A stretch of 64,000 nt of DNA from GCA-003244245 sp052390495. GTDB taxonomy: Bacteria > Actinomycetota > Actinomycetes > Mycobacteriales > Pseudonocardiaceae. Shown in pieces: positions 15,418 through 23,521 of this stretch. A program made the translations under genes and the position numbers. A model generated the notes under the pieces. That model had not been told where the DNA came from. It saw only the letters and a list, made by a program, of their open reading frames with translations, and made no database searches. The stretch covers positions 1 to 64,000 of the forward strand of contig JBQTGW010000240.1 of the NCBI GenBank assembly GCA_052390495.1, in the 5' to 3' direction. The first letter of the stretch is position 1; the number at the start of each line of letters is the position of its first letter.

Positions 15418-16325
15418 GCCCGAGCCTTGGTTTGCTGGGGGTCGAAGGCGTCGCGGAGGCCGTCGCCGATGAAGTTGATCGTCAGTGCGATCAGGATGAT
15501 GAACAGGCCGGGGAAGTAGAACAGCCAGGGGCGGGTCTGGACGGCGGTCTGGGCTTGGCTCACCAGGAGGCCGAGTGAGGTGTCCGGTGACTGCACCCCG
15601 AAACCCAGGTAGGACAGCGCCGTCTCGAGCAGGATTGCGATGGCGACCAGGACCGTCGCATTGACGATGATTGCGCCGAGGGCATTGGGCACCAGGTGAC
15701 GCAGGATGATCCGGGTGTCGCTGGCCCCCAGTGCCCTAGCCGCCTCGATGAACTCCTTCTCGCGCAGGGAGAGCACAACGCCACGGGCGACCCGGGACAC
15801 GTAAGCCCAGTACAGCCCCGCGATCACCAACGCGATCAGCCACCATGAACCCCCCACATTGTGGCCGAGCACCGCGGCGACCGCGAGCAGCGGCAGGGTG
15901 AGGATGAGATCGGAGATTCGCATCATCACGGTGTCCAGCGCACCGCGGTAGTAACCCGCGGTGGCGCCCCAGATGGTTCCGAACAGGGTGGAGAAGACCG
16001 CGACCAACACCGAGATCCCGATCGAAATCTGGGTGCCGCGCAGCACCTGGGCGAAGGTGTCCTTTCCGGTCGCATCGGTGCCGAAGGGGTGCTCCCACGA
16101 GGGTGGCTCCGACTCGTCGGGGGTGATGTCCACGACGGAGTACTTCCACAGCCAGCCGCCGACGAAGGCCAGCGCCACGATGGCCAGCAGCACAATCAGG
16201 CTGATCACGGCCATCCGGTGTTGCAGAAACCGGCGCAGGACGAGTTGCGCCTGGCTGCGCTCGGCGACGGTGAACTCCCGCTCCACCTCAGATCCCAGTT
16301 GATTGAGACCCACATAATCAGACAT
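15414..16325 (-). CDS. Oligopeptide ABC transporter permease, OppC/DppC type
   Basis: 303 residues with about six transmembrane helices. The N-terminus carries a cytoplasmic lead-in, the OppC N-terminal helix (RMAVISLIVLLAIVAL), the HPFGTDATGKDTFAQVLRG block typical of this family, and the EAA loop EAARALGASDTRIILRHLVPN that docks onto the ATPases. It pairs with the permease at 16318, overlapping it by 8 bases. Confidence 0.92.
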   Translation of the reverse strand: MSDYVGLNQLGSEVEREFTVAERSQAQLVLRRFLQHRMAVISLIVLLAIVALAFVGGWLWKYSVVDITPDESEPPSWEHPFGTDATGKDTFAQVLRGTQISIGISVLVAVFSTLFGTIWGATAGYYRGALDTVMMRISDLILTLPLLAVAAVLGHNVGGSWWLIALVIAGLYWAYVSRVARGVVLSLREKEFIEAARALGASDTRIILRHLVPNALGAIIVNATVLVAIAILLETALSYLGFGVQSPDTSLGLLVSQAQTAVQTRPWLFYFPGLFIILIALTINFIGDGLRDAFDPQQTKARA

Positions 16326-17298
16326 AGCGGATCCTCGGGTCGAGTACGGCGTAGATCAGGTCGGCGGCCAGGTTGAACAGGATGACGAAAGTCGCCGAGA
16401 TCAGCAGCCACCCGGACACGGCGTAGACGTCATCGCTCCGGATCGCCTCAAGCAGAAAGCTGCCCGCCCCACGCCACTGGAACACGTTCTCGATCACAAT
16501 AGCTCCCGAGATGATGGCGCCGAGATCCAGCGCGGTGACCGTGGTGAGCGGGATCAGCGCGGTCCGCAGGGCGTGCCGGGTCAGCACCTTACCGCGGCGC
16601 AGCCCCTTGGCTCTGGCCAATCGTACATAGTCACTGTTCAGCACCTCCAACATCGCGGCTCGCTGGAAGCGGCTCCACGCCGCGAACGACAACAGGGCCA
16701 GCGAAATAGTGGGCAGAATCAGATGGCCTAGAGTGTCGGTGAACTTCGCCCAGGCACCGCCCTGGACGTACACCGAACTGTCACCGATGGTGAACAGCAC
16801 CTGGCTGCCGACCGCGGTGTTGAAGCTGATGCCCGCCTCCTTGAGCAGGATCGCGAACCAGAACGAGGGCATCGCCAGGAAGAGAAAGCCGAAGAAAGTG
16901 GATGTGTAGTCGGTCACGGAGTACTGCTTGACCGCGCTGATGACCCCGACGACCACCGCCAGCACAACCGCGACCAGCATCGCCACCGCGATCAGCCGGA
17001 AGGTCACCAGGAAACGATCGACAAGCTCCGGGCCGATCTCCATGGTGGACTGCACCGAGGGCCCGAAATCTCCCTGGAGCACGCCGGTGATCCAGTGCCA
17101 GTAACGAGTCAGCAGCGGCTCGTCAAGATGCAGCCGCGCGGTCTCGAGTTCGAAGACGCGCGGCGGTGGCTGCGGGTTGCGTTCCTTGAGTGGGGAGAGC
17201 GGGTCACCGGACAGCGACACCATGACGAAGACCACGAACGTCGCGGCGACGAGGATCGGCACCGAGACGAGCACCCGGCGCACCGCATAAGCGAGCAT
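16318..17298 (-). CDS. Oligopeptide ABC transporter permease, OppB/DppB type
   Basis: 326 residues with six predicted transmembrane helices, starting MLAYAVRRVLVSVPILV. The periplasmic loop after helix 1 is long and contains LDEPLLTRYWHWI, as in DppB. The EAA loop reads YVRLARAKGLRRGKVLTRHALR, followed by ALDLGAIISGAIVIENVF. It starts 12 bases after the binding-protein gene and forms the channel with the OppC-type partner. Confidence 0.92.
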   Translation of the reverse strand: MLAYAVRRVLVSVPILVAATFVVFVMVSLSGDPLSPLKERNPQPPPRVFELETARLHLDEPLLTRYWHWITGVLQGDFGPSVQSTMEIGPELVDRFLVTFRLIAVAMLVAVVLAVVVGVISAVKQYSVTDYTSTFFGFLFLAMPSFWFAILLKEAGISFNTAVGSQVLFTIGDSSVYVQGGAWAKFTDTLGHLILPTISLALLSFAAWSRFQRAAMLEVLNSDYVRLARAKGLRRGKVLTRHALRTALIPLTTVTALDLGAIISGAIVIENVFQWRGAGSFLLEAIRSDDVYAVSGWLLISATFVILFNLAADLIYAVLDPRIRYV

Positions 17299-17310
17299 GG
17301 CGGCCTTCGA

Positions 17311-19053
17311 TCAGTTGTTTCGCAAACCCCATTCTCCGACGTTGTAGAGCGGAGCATCCAGCGACGAGTTGTTCCGCACGTTGGCCACATTGTCGTAGAT
17401 CGCGACGAAGGTCGGCTTCTGGTACAGCGGCAGCACGTAGGCATCCTCGGCTATGATCCGGTTCGCCTCATTGAGCTGCCGGTTGGCCGCCGCCTCGTCG
17501 GTAGTGCTGTTAGCCGCGTTGATCAGGCGGTCGACGTCCGGATTACTGTACTTGCCGTAGTTGCCTTGCTGGCCGGTGACCCAGTTCTGCACCGCACTGG
17601 CGAAGGGGAATGGTGAGGCGACGAAGGCGTAGACGATGACGTCGTAGTCGCCCTGGCTAAGGGTGGTGCCAAGAGCGTCGGTCGTCTCTATGTTCACGGT
17701 GACGCCCAGTGGCTTGACCTGCTGGGCGAACAGCTCGCACTGGGTCTGACGGATCTGGTTCCCGACGGTGTATCGCATCCGCAGCGGTGGCACCGGCGTC
17801 CCGTCCGGTGTGATGAGCTGCTCCCCCTGGATCTGGTAGCCGGCGTCGGTGAGGATCTGCCTGGCACGCTCCACGTCACCGGTGCCCTGCCCGGTCTCGG
17901 TGATCACGTCTTCGTATCCGCTCTGCTGCGGCATGAAGTTGTGGTTGTTCAGCGGCGTGACCTTGTCCGTGAACTGCGCCACGGTCTTGTCGATGATGGC
18001 CTGCCGATCGACCGCGGTGAACAGCGCATCCCGCAACGGCTCAGCGGCCAGGAAGGGGTTGACGAGGTTGAAGTCGATATGCTCCCAGGTCAGGCCGAGC
18101 CCGATAAACGAGGAAACGCCAGGGATGTCGCGTACCTGCGTCACCAGATCGACCTGGGGCTGCGGGTAGATGACCTGGACCTCGTTGTTCCGCAACGCGA
18201 GCGGTTCCTGAGTCGCGTCGGTGATGATCCGGAAAATCAGCCGGTCGAGGTTCGGGATCGGCCCGTACCACTCGGGGTTGGGGACCAGGGTCACCGACTC
18301 GTTGTCCTGGAAGTCGTCGATCCGGTAGGGACCGCCGGAGTAGGTCGGCACGTTCTCGCCGAACCAGGTGAACGACTCAGCCAGACCCTGGGGGGTGTTG
18401 ATGTCACCGTGCTGCGCGGCGATATGCGCGGGGTAGATTGGATCACCCGTGCTCCACATCTGCTTCCAGTCGGTGAAGGGCCTGGAAAACACCACCGTCA
18501 CCGTCTTACCGTTGTTCGAGCCCTCGACCGATTGGACCTGGTCGAAACCGGCGGTGGTGAACGGGGTGCAGTCCGGGCAGTCCCGACCGTTCTGGGTCCT
18601 CCAGTTGTACCTGAAGTCATCAGCGCTGATCGGCGTTCCGTCCGACCACGACGCATTCTCCTTGATCCGGTAGACGATCGTCTGCGGGTCGGCATTGGTG
18701 ACATCGACCGATTCGAGCAGGTTCTCGTTCATCGCAAGTGTGAGATCTGGGAGCGTGACGAACGTGCCGGGCAGTACGCCCTTGAGTACGAGGCCGGTTT
18801 CGAAAACATTGCCTTCGGAGGCAATGACGTTCCAGCTTCCGACGTTCTTCTCCAAGGCATACGTGATGTCGCCACCCTGCTGCAGCGCTTCGGCGTCGGC
18901 CGAGTTGCACGTGTTGGGGTTCGAGTCGCAGGCGGCGAAAATGAGGCCCGTCCGGCTCCCACCGCTGGTATCGGCCCCGCCGCCGCACGCCGCGAGCACC
19001 ACCGTGACGCCCGCGGCGAGCGCGGCTGCCCGCAGCACCCCTGATCTCCTCAT
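17311..19053 (-). CDS. Oligopeptide ABC transporter substrate-binding lipoprotein (family 5)
   Basis: About 580 residues of the SBP_bac_5 family. The N-terminus is a lipoprotein signal (RRSGVLRAAALAAG...VVLAAC) with lipobox LAAC, after which the Cys is lipidated and the chain is followed by a GGG linker. Family features include NENLLESV, WSDGTPISADDF, LTWEHIDFNLVNPFLA and DVDRLINAAN. It captures the solute outside the membrane for the permeases encoded downstream. ATG19053 (MRRSG) is preferred over the frame start at 19071, since it places the charged residues at the signal start. Confidence 0.9.
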   Translation of the reverse strand: MRRSGVLRAAALAAGVTVVLAACGGGADTSGGSRTGLIFAACDSNPNTCNSADAEALQQGGDITYALEKNVGSWNVIASEGNVFETGLVLKGVLPGTFVTLPDLTLAMNENLLESVDVTNADPQTIVYRIKENASWSDGTPISADDFRYNWRTQNGRDCPDCTPFTTAGFDQVQSVEGSNNGKTVTVVFSRPFTDWKQMWSTGDPIYPAHIAAQHGDINTPQGLAESFTWFGENVPTYSGGPYRIDDFQDNESVTLVPNPEWYGPIPNLDRLIFRIITDATQEPLALRNNEVQVIYPQPQVDLVTQVRDIPGVSSFIGLGLTWEHIDFNLVNPFLAAEPLRDALFTAVDRQAIIDKTVAQFTDKVTPLNNHNFMPQQSGYEDVITETGQGTGDVERARQILTDAGYQIQGEQLITPDGTPVPPLRMRYTVGNQIRQTQCELFAQQVKPLGVTVNIETTDALGTTLSQGDYDVIVYAFVASPFPFASAVQNWVTGQQGNYGKYSNPDVDRLINAANSTTDEAAANRQLNEANRIIAEDAYVLPLYQKPTFVAIYDNVANVRNNSSLDAPLYNVGEWGLRNN

Positions 19054-19141
19054 GGCCACCTGCCCGCTCATCGACGACTGATCTCCCCTGGCAACAGCGC
19101 AGCGGCGTCTGCGCCGAGCACACTAAACCTGCCGGGCCAGC

Positions 19142-19933
19142 TAAGCCCAACGGCGGCGCCACGAGGGCGCCTGTTCGGATCGTGACTGAATAGTGACACT
19201 ACGGTGGGATCCGAACGGCCTCCCTCGCAGGGTTGTGCTGCCTGAGTATGCAAGGGTCTCCTCCTCCGACCAGGGATCTGACCTCGACCGGCAGGTCGCC
19301 CGAGTCACCGAGTGGGTCACCAGGGAAGGCGGGCGGGTCGACAAGGTCGTTACCGAGGTGGGATCAGCGCTCAACGGGAAGCGGCGCGGTTTCCTCGCGC
19401 TATTGCAAGATCCGACCGTCGAGCGGATCGTTGTCGAACACAGGGACCGGTTCGCCCGGTTCGGCGCCGAGTATGTCCAGGCCGCCTTGTCGGCGCAGGG
19501 CCGCTCGCTGGTCGTGGTGGACCCGCACGAGGTCGACGACGATCTCGTGGGTGACGTGACCGAGATTCTGACCTCGCTGTGCGCCCGCCTATACGGCCGC
19601 CGCTGCGCCGCGAACCGGGCGAGCAAAGCGGTGCAGGTAGCCATGGACTCGTCATGACCACGGTGAACTGCGCTTACCGCTTCGCACTGGACCCGACACC
19701 CACCCAGCAGCGCGCGCTGCTCTCCCACGCCGGTGCTTCCCGCGTCGCTTATAACTGGGCACTGGCCCTGGTCAAGGCCAACATCTCCCAACGGGCCGCT
19801 GAGAAGACCTACGGCCTGTCCGGCGACCAGCTCACCCCCGGGCAGGTGGCCCTGAAGCGTCAACCCGGCACCGCGACAGCGGGCAAGACCGGGACCGGTA
19901 CACCGCAAGGTGAACCTGCCAGAGTTGGGCTAA
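19142..19933 (+). mobile_element. Internally deleted IS607-type element (tnpA fragment + collapsed tnpB)
   Basis: The segment contains an N-terminally truncated IS607 serine recombinase and a TnpB reduced to its two ends. TAAGCCCAAC at 19142-19151 and GTTGGGCTAA at 19924-19933 form a 9/10 inverted repeat that roughly brackets the element. GTTCGGATC (19173-19181) and GATCCGAAC (19208-19216) form a further hairpin at the left end. IS607 elements have no fixed terminal repeats, so the exact ends are uncertain. It sits between two divergent oligopeptide transporter operons. Confidence 0.55.
19193..19657 (+). pseudogene. tnpA: IS607-family serine recombinase TnpA, lacking its HTH domain
   Basis: 154 residues matching the catalytic part of IS607 resolvase-type transposases: YARVSSSDQGSDLDRQVAR (active-site Ser in the YARVSS motif), EVGSALNGKRRGFLALL, VVEHRDRFARFGAEYVQ and EILTSLCARLYG. 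The MerR-like N-terminal HTH normally preceding it is absent; the frame closes at a TGA just upstream. The protein retains the catalytic serine and helix E-like end but should not bind DNA normally. It is followed by tnpB with an ATGA overlap, the standard IS607 order. Confidence 0.8.
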
Positions 19934-19947
19934 CCCAAGCCAACTGA
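19654..19947 (+). pseudogene. tnpB: TnpB remnant: N-terminal 60 residues fused in frame to the C-terminal tail
   Basis: 97 residues. The start (CAYRFALDPTPTQQRALLSHAG, then RVAYNWALA) is the N-terminus of TnpB, the RNA-guided nuclease carried by IS200/IS605/IS607 elements. After about residue 62 it jumps to GQVALKRQPGTATAGKTGT, the low-complexity C-terminal tail of actinobacterial TnpB proteins. The whole RuvC-like core and zinc finger, some 300 residues, is deleted without breaking the frame. The product cannot be a nuclease. Confidence 0.75.
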
Positions 19948-19990
19948 CTTGCAACAGTGAGCACCTGCATAGTGGGGCGGTGAGCTTGCG

Positions 19991-20971
19991 ATGACCGGAT
20001 TCCTGGCCCGACGTCTCGCCAACTACGTCCTGCTGTGCCTGGCCGCGACGTTCCTGGCGTTCGCGCTGGCGTCGCTGACGTTTTCTCCGCTCGGCCAGCT
20101 GCAAGGGCGCACCCCGCCCCCACCCGCGGCGGTGATCGAGGCCAAACGGGCCGAGCTGCGGCTGGACGATCCCATCCCGGCGCGCTTCGTGGGCTGGCTG
20201 GGCGGCGTCGTACACGGGGACTTCGGCTCGACGATCGCAGGCCAACCCATCACCGACGAGCTCGGCAGGCGCATCGGCGTCAGCCTGCGGCTGTTTGCAC
20301 TGGGCACCCTGGCGGGCATCGTGGTGGGCGTGCTGGTCGGGGTGGTCAGCGCGATCCGGCAGTACCGGTTCAGCGACTACGCCGCGACTCTATTCTCCTT
20401 CCTCGTGCTGTCCACGCCGGTCTTCCTGATCGGCACGCTGCTGAAGTTCGGCGGCCTGTGGCTCAACGAATCAGCGGGCACAACTGTGCTGTACTTCACC
20501 GGCGAGTTCACACCGGGCTTCCAGGGCAGTTGGTGGGCAGCGCTGATCGACCGGCTGTCGCACCTGGTGCTGCCGACGCTGGCCATCGGGCTGCACCAGG
20601 TGGCCCTCTACAGCCGCTACCAGCGCAGCGCCATGCTTGACGTGCTAGGCAGCGACTTTCTGCGTACCGCGCAGGCCAAGGGGCTGACCCGGCGCAGGGC
20701 GCTGTTCAAGCACGGCCTGCGCACCGCGCTGATCCCAATGGCTACCCTGTTCGCCTTCGGGGTCGGCTTGTTGATCACCGGCGGGGTCTTCACCGAGCGG
20801 ATCTTCGGCTGGTATGGGATGGGGGACTGGTTGGTCTACGGCATCACCCAGAACGACACCAACATCGTGGCGACGGTGACGCTGTTCGTGGCGGTGCTCG
20901 TGCTGTTCTCGGCGTGGCTCTCCGATGTGCTCTACGCCGCGCTCGACCCGCGGATCAGGCTCGGGAGGTAG
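19991..20971 (+). CDS. Oligopeptide ABC transporter permease, OppB/DppB type (second operon)
   Basis: 326 residues with six predicted transmembrane helices (MTGFLARRLANYVLLCLAA at the start) and the EAA loop FLRTAQAKGLTRRRALFKHGLR. The DppB-type periplasmic region includes RLDDPIPARFVGWL. It resembles the permease at 16318 closely in layout, suggesting the two divergent operons are related by duplication or serve similar solutes. It is the first gene of a B-C-D operon; no binding protein precedes it, and the IS607 remnant ends 44 bases upstream. Confidence 0.9.
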   Translation: MTGFLARRLANYVLLCLAATFLAFALASLTFSPLGQLQGRTPPPPAAVIEAKRAELRLDDPIPARFVGWLGGVVHGDFGSTIAGQPITDELGRRIGVSLRLFALGTLAGIVVGVLVGVVSAIRQYRFSDYAATLFSFLVLSTPVFLIGTLLKFGGLWLNESAGTTVLYFTGEFTPGFQGSWWAALIDRLSHLVLPTLAIGLHQVALYSRYQRSAMLDVLGSDFLRTAQAKGLTRRRALFKHGLRTALIPMATLFAFGVGLLITGGVFTERIFGWYGMGDWLVYGITQNDTNIVATVTLFVAVLVLFSAWLSDVLYAALDPRIRLGR

Positions 20972-20976
20972 CGCCG

Positions 20977-21951
20977 GTGTCCCTCTCCGCCGACGCCGCA
21001 GCCGAACCCGGAGCTGCGGCGTCCCCAGTGGAGCCGGTCACCGGGACTCCGCGCGGCGCGACCAGAGGCCGACTGGTGGTGCGCCGCTTCCTGCGTAACC
21101 GGCTCGGGATCTTCGGGCTGGCCTGCGTGCTCGGTTTGTACGCATTGGCATTCCTTGGCCCGCTGATCACCCCCTGGGGCTATGCCGAGCAGGACTACAC
21201 CGCATCCCTGCAGCCGCCGTCGGCGCAGCACTGGTTCGGCACCACCCAGATCGGCGAGGACGTGTTCGCCCAGACCGTGCGCGGCCTGCAGAAATCGCTG
21301 ACGATCGGACTGCTGGTTGGTCTCATCTCCACCGGGCTGGCCGCAGTCGTCGGCGCCACCGCCGGATATTTCGGCGGTTGGGTGGACCGGATCCTGATGT
21401 GGGTGGTGGACCTGCTCCTAGTCGTCCCCGCATTCCTGATCATCGCGATTATCTCACCGTCGTTCCGGGGCAAGACGTGGCTGGTTTTCGTCGTGCTGCT
21501 GGCCGCCTTCGGGTGGATGATCAGCGCCCGGATCGTGCGGGGCATGACCCTGTCGCTGCGCGAACGCGACTTCGTCCTGGCCGCCCGGTTCATGGGCGTG
21601 CCACCATGGCGGATCATCGGCAGGCACATCGTGCCCAACATGGCCTCGCTGCTGATCATCGACGCGACTATCACCGTGGGTACCGCGATCATCCTGGAGA
21701 CCGGACTGAGCTATTTCGGTTTCGGGGTGCAACCCCCGGACGTCTCGCTCGGCACGCTCATCGCCTCCGGCACCCACTCGGCGCTGACGTTCCCGTGGTT
21801 GTTCCTGTTCTCCGGGGGGCTGCTGGTGCTCACGGTGCTATCGGTGAACTTCGTCGGCGACGGGCTGCGCGACGCGTTCGATCCCACCTCCCAGCGCAGC
21901 CGCCGCCGTCACCGAACGGTCACCGACGCCGAGGCCGGAGCGCTCCCATGA
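20977..21951 (+). CDS. Oligopeptide ABC transporter permease, OppC/DppC type (second operon)
   Basis: 324 residues from GTG20977, which follows GGGAGG by about 11 bases. A proline/alanine-rich N-terminal lead precedes six transmembrane helices. Family blocks are HWFGTTQIGEDVFAQTVRG and the EAA loop VLAARFMGVPPWRIIGRHIVPN, then ETGLSYFGFGVQPPD. The gene is 5 bases after its permease partner and overlaps the ATPase gene by 4 bases. Confidence 0.9.
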   Translation: MSLSADAAAEPGAAASPVEPVTGTPRGATRGRLVVRRFLRNRLGIFGLACVLGLYALAFLGPLITPWGYAEQDYTASLQPPSAQHWFGTTQIGEDVFAQTVRGLQKSLTIGLLVGLISTGLAAVVGATAGYFGGWVDRILMWVVDLLLVVPAFLIIAIISPSFRGKTWLVFVVLLAAFGWMISARIVRGMTLSLRERDFVLAARFMGVPPWRIIGRHIVPNMASLLIIDATITVGTAIILETGLSYFGFGVQPPDVSLGTLIASGTHSALTFPWLFLFSGGLLVLTVLSVNFVGDGLRDAFDPTSQRSRRRHRTVTDAEAGALP

Positions 21952-23408
21952 TCAAGGGACGTAAGACCGACGGCGCCGTGGCCCATGACCCCGTGACCGA
22001 TGGCCCGGTGCTGGAGGTCACCGACCTCGCGGTGTCCTTCCCCGCCGAGGAGGGCCGGGTCACTGCGGTGCGGGGGTTGAGCTACCAGGTCAGCGCTGGT
22101 GAGGTGCTCGGGATCGTCGGCGAGTCCGGTTCCGGCAAATCGGTATCCTCACTGGCCGTGATGGGTCTGCTCCCACCGCAGGCCAAGACCACCGGGTCGA
22201 TCCGCTTCCGGGGCCGCGAATTGCTGGGGCGTTCCGACGCCGAGCTGTCCCGGATCCGGGGCAAGCACGTCGCCATGATCTTCCAGGACCCGCTCTCCGC
22301 GCTCACGCCGGTCTATACCGTAGGTGACCAGGTGGCCGAGGCACTGCTGGTGCACAGCCTGATGTCGAAGCGGGCGGCAGGCGCCCGGGCCGTCGAATTG
22401 CTCGACCTGGTCGGCATTCCCGACGCCGCGCGCCGGGCCCGAGCGTTCCCGCACGAGTTCTCCGGCGGGATGCGCCAGCGCGTGGTGATCGCGATGGCGA
22501 TCGCCAACGACCCGGACCTCATCATCGCCGACGAACCCACCACGGCACTGGATGTCACGGTGCAGGCTCAGGTGCTGGCCGTGCTGGCCACCGCCAGGGA
22601 AGTCACCGGCGCGGGGATCGTGCTCATCACCCATGACCTCGGGGTGGTCGCCGGATTCGCCGACCGGGTGCAGGTCATGTACGCCGGGCGCACCGTGGAA
22701 ACCGGCCCGGTGGACGAGATTTTCTACCGCCCCCGGATGCCGTACACGCTGGGACTGCTCGGCTCCATCCCGCGAGTGGACGCCGCAGGGCGGGCACCCC
22801 TGATCCCAATCGAGGGCCAGCCCCCCTCGCTGGTCGGGCTCCCCCCCGGCTGCCCGTTCGCCCCGCGCTGCCCCCTGGTCATCGACGTGTGTCAGCGCAG
22901 CGAGCCTGCGCTGGTGGAGGTCGACGGGGTGGGTGGGCATCGGAGTGCCTGTCATGTGCCTGCGGCACCTGTGAGTGGCGATCGTCGCTATAGCCACCAT
23001 CGCCACTCACAGGCGATTCACAGCAAGTCGAGCAAGAAGGGCAGCTCTTGGGGGGCGTACCAGGCCATCTCGTGGTCTTCTGCGTCGCCGAGGGTGAACT
23101 CGGCGTCCGGGTCACCAAGGTCTGCGGCGTGCACAATCGCCGCAGCGGCGCGCACCGCTTCCTCCGCCTCTGCCACATCGACATGGACGGCGGCGACCGC
23201 GGTGACCGGCACTGGCCCAGACACTGTGACGGCGGCAGCGTCGAGATCAGGGCGCAATCGAACCCGCTCGACATCGGCGGCCACCACTACCCTGCGGGCC
23301 AGCGCCTTCGGGTCGTCGTCCAGCTCAGCGGACAGCAGCCGCAGCGAGGCCCGAGCAGCCTCCAGCATCGCCGCGTACTCCAGTTCCTCGGTATCGCCTG
23401 CGGCGTAG
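21948..23408 (+). CDS. Oligopeptide ABC transporter ATPase, OppD/DppD type, with a non-native 145-residue extension
   Basis: Residues 1-340 form a normal OppD-type ATPase: Walker A GESGSGKS, signature EFSGGMRQRVVIAMAI, Walker B IIADEPTTALD, and the C-terminal LPPGCPFAPRCPL. Normal proteins end about here. In this gene the frame enters a palindromic repeat (22968-23013) whose TGA is out of frame, and continues to 23408, encoding a low-complexity Ser/Ala/Arg tail that is antisense to the neighbouring DUF6912 gene. The missing stop therefore seems to be due to insertion of the repeat or loss of the old 3' end. There is no OppF-type partner in this operon; it may borrow the one at 13280. Confidence 0.85.
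   Translation: MIKGRKTDGAVAHDPVTDGPVLEVTDLAVSFPAEEGRVTAVRGLSYQVSAGEVLGIVGESGSGKSVSSLAVMGLLPPQAKTTGSIRFRGRELLGRSDAELSRIRGKHVAMIFQDPLSALTPVYTVGDQVAEALLVHSLMSKRAAGARAVELLDLVGIPDAARRARAFPHEFSGGMRQRVVIAMAIANDPDLIIADEPTTALDVTVQAQVLAVLATAREVTGAGIVLITHDLGVVAGFADRVQVMYAGRTVETGPVDEIFYRPRMPYTLGLLGSIPRVDAAGRAPLIPIEGQPPSLVGLPPGCPFAPRCPLVIDVCQRSEPALVEVDGVGGHRSACHVPAAPVSGDRRYSHHRHSQAIHSKSSKKGSSWGAYQAISWSSASPRVNSASGSPRSAACTIAAAARTASSASATSTWTAATAVTGTGPDTVTAAASRSGRNRTRSTSAATTTLRASAFGSSSSSADSSRSEARAASSIAAYSSSSVSPAA
22968..23013. repeat. Palindromic repeat, copy 1 (15-bp arms, 16-base loop)
   Basis: CCTGTGAGTGGCGAT (22968-22982) and its exact complement (22999-23013) flank a 16-base loop. A second element with the same core GTGAGTGGCGAT and the same loop length lies at 45716-45761. 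The position between convergent genes would suit a transcription terminator, and the shared core suggests a dispersed REP-like family. Confidence 0.75.
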
Positions 23409-23521
23409 GACTCGCGCAGCATGGGGGTGAGCGCAAAGGCGGTGCCGGAGACCGGCGCGAACTCCCCGGAATCGACCAGGTGCCCCAGCATCGCGAGGGT
23501 GGCGGGTAGGTAGACCCTCAT
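23018..23521 (-). CDS. DUF6912-type hypothetical protein
   Basis: 167 residues starting MRVYLPATLAMLGHL. The layout, a short beta strand with PATL, a helix, an alanine-rich central segment (EYAAMLEAARASLRLL, DDDPKALARRVVVAAD) and a C-terminal FLLDLL, matches a conserved actinobacterial family of unknown function. It overlaps the WS/DGAT gene start region: its ATG shares 4 bases with the stop of the gene behind it (23518-23521), so the two are likely co-transcribed. On the opposite strand the transporter ATPase frame runs through most of this gene. Confidence 0.75.
   Translation of the reverse strand: MRVYLPATLAMLGHLVDSGEFAPVSGTAFALTPMLRESYAAGDTEELEYAAMLEAARASLRLLSAELDDDPKALARRVVVAADVERVRLRPDLDAAAVTVSGPVPVTAVAAVHVDVAEAEEAVRAAAAIVHAADLGDPDAEFTLGDAEDHEMAWYAPQELPFLLDLL

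Noticed and set aside
17941..19044. 367-codon plus-strand frame opposite the binding-protein gene
   Set aside because: It is an antisense shadow; the minus strand has a lipobox and the family-5 binding-protein pattern.
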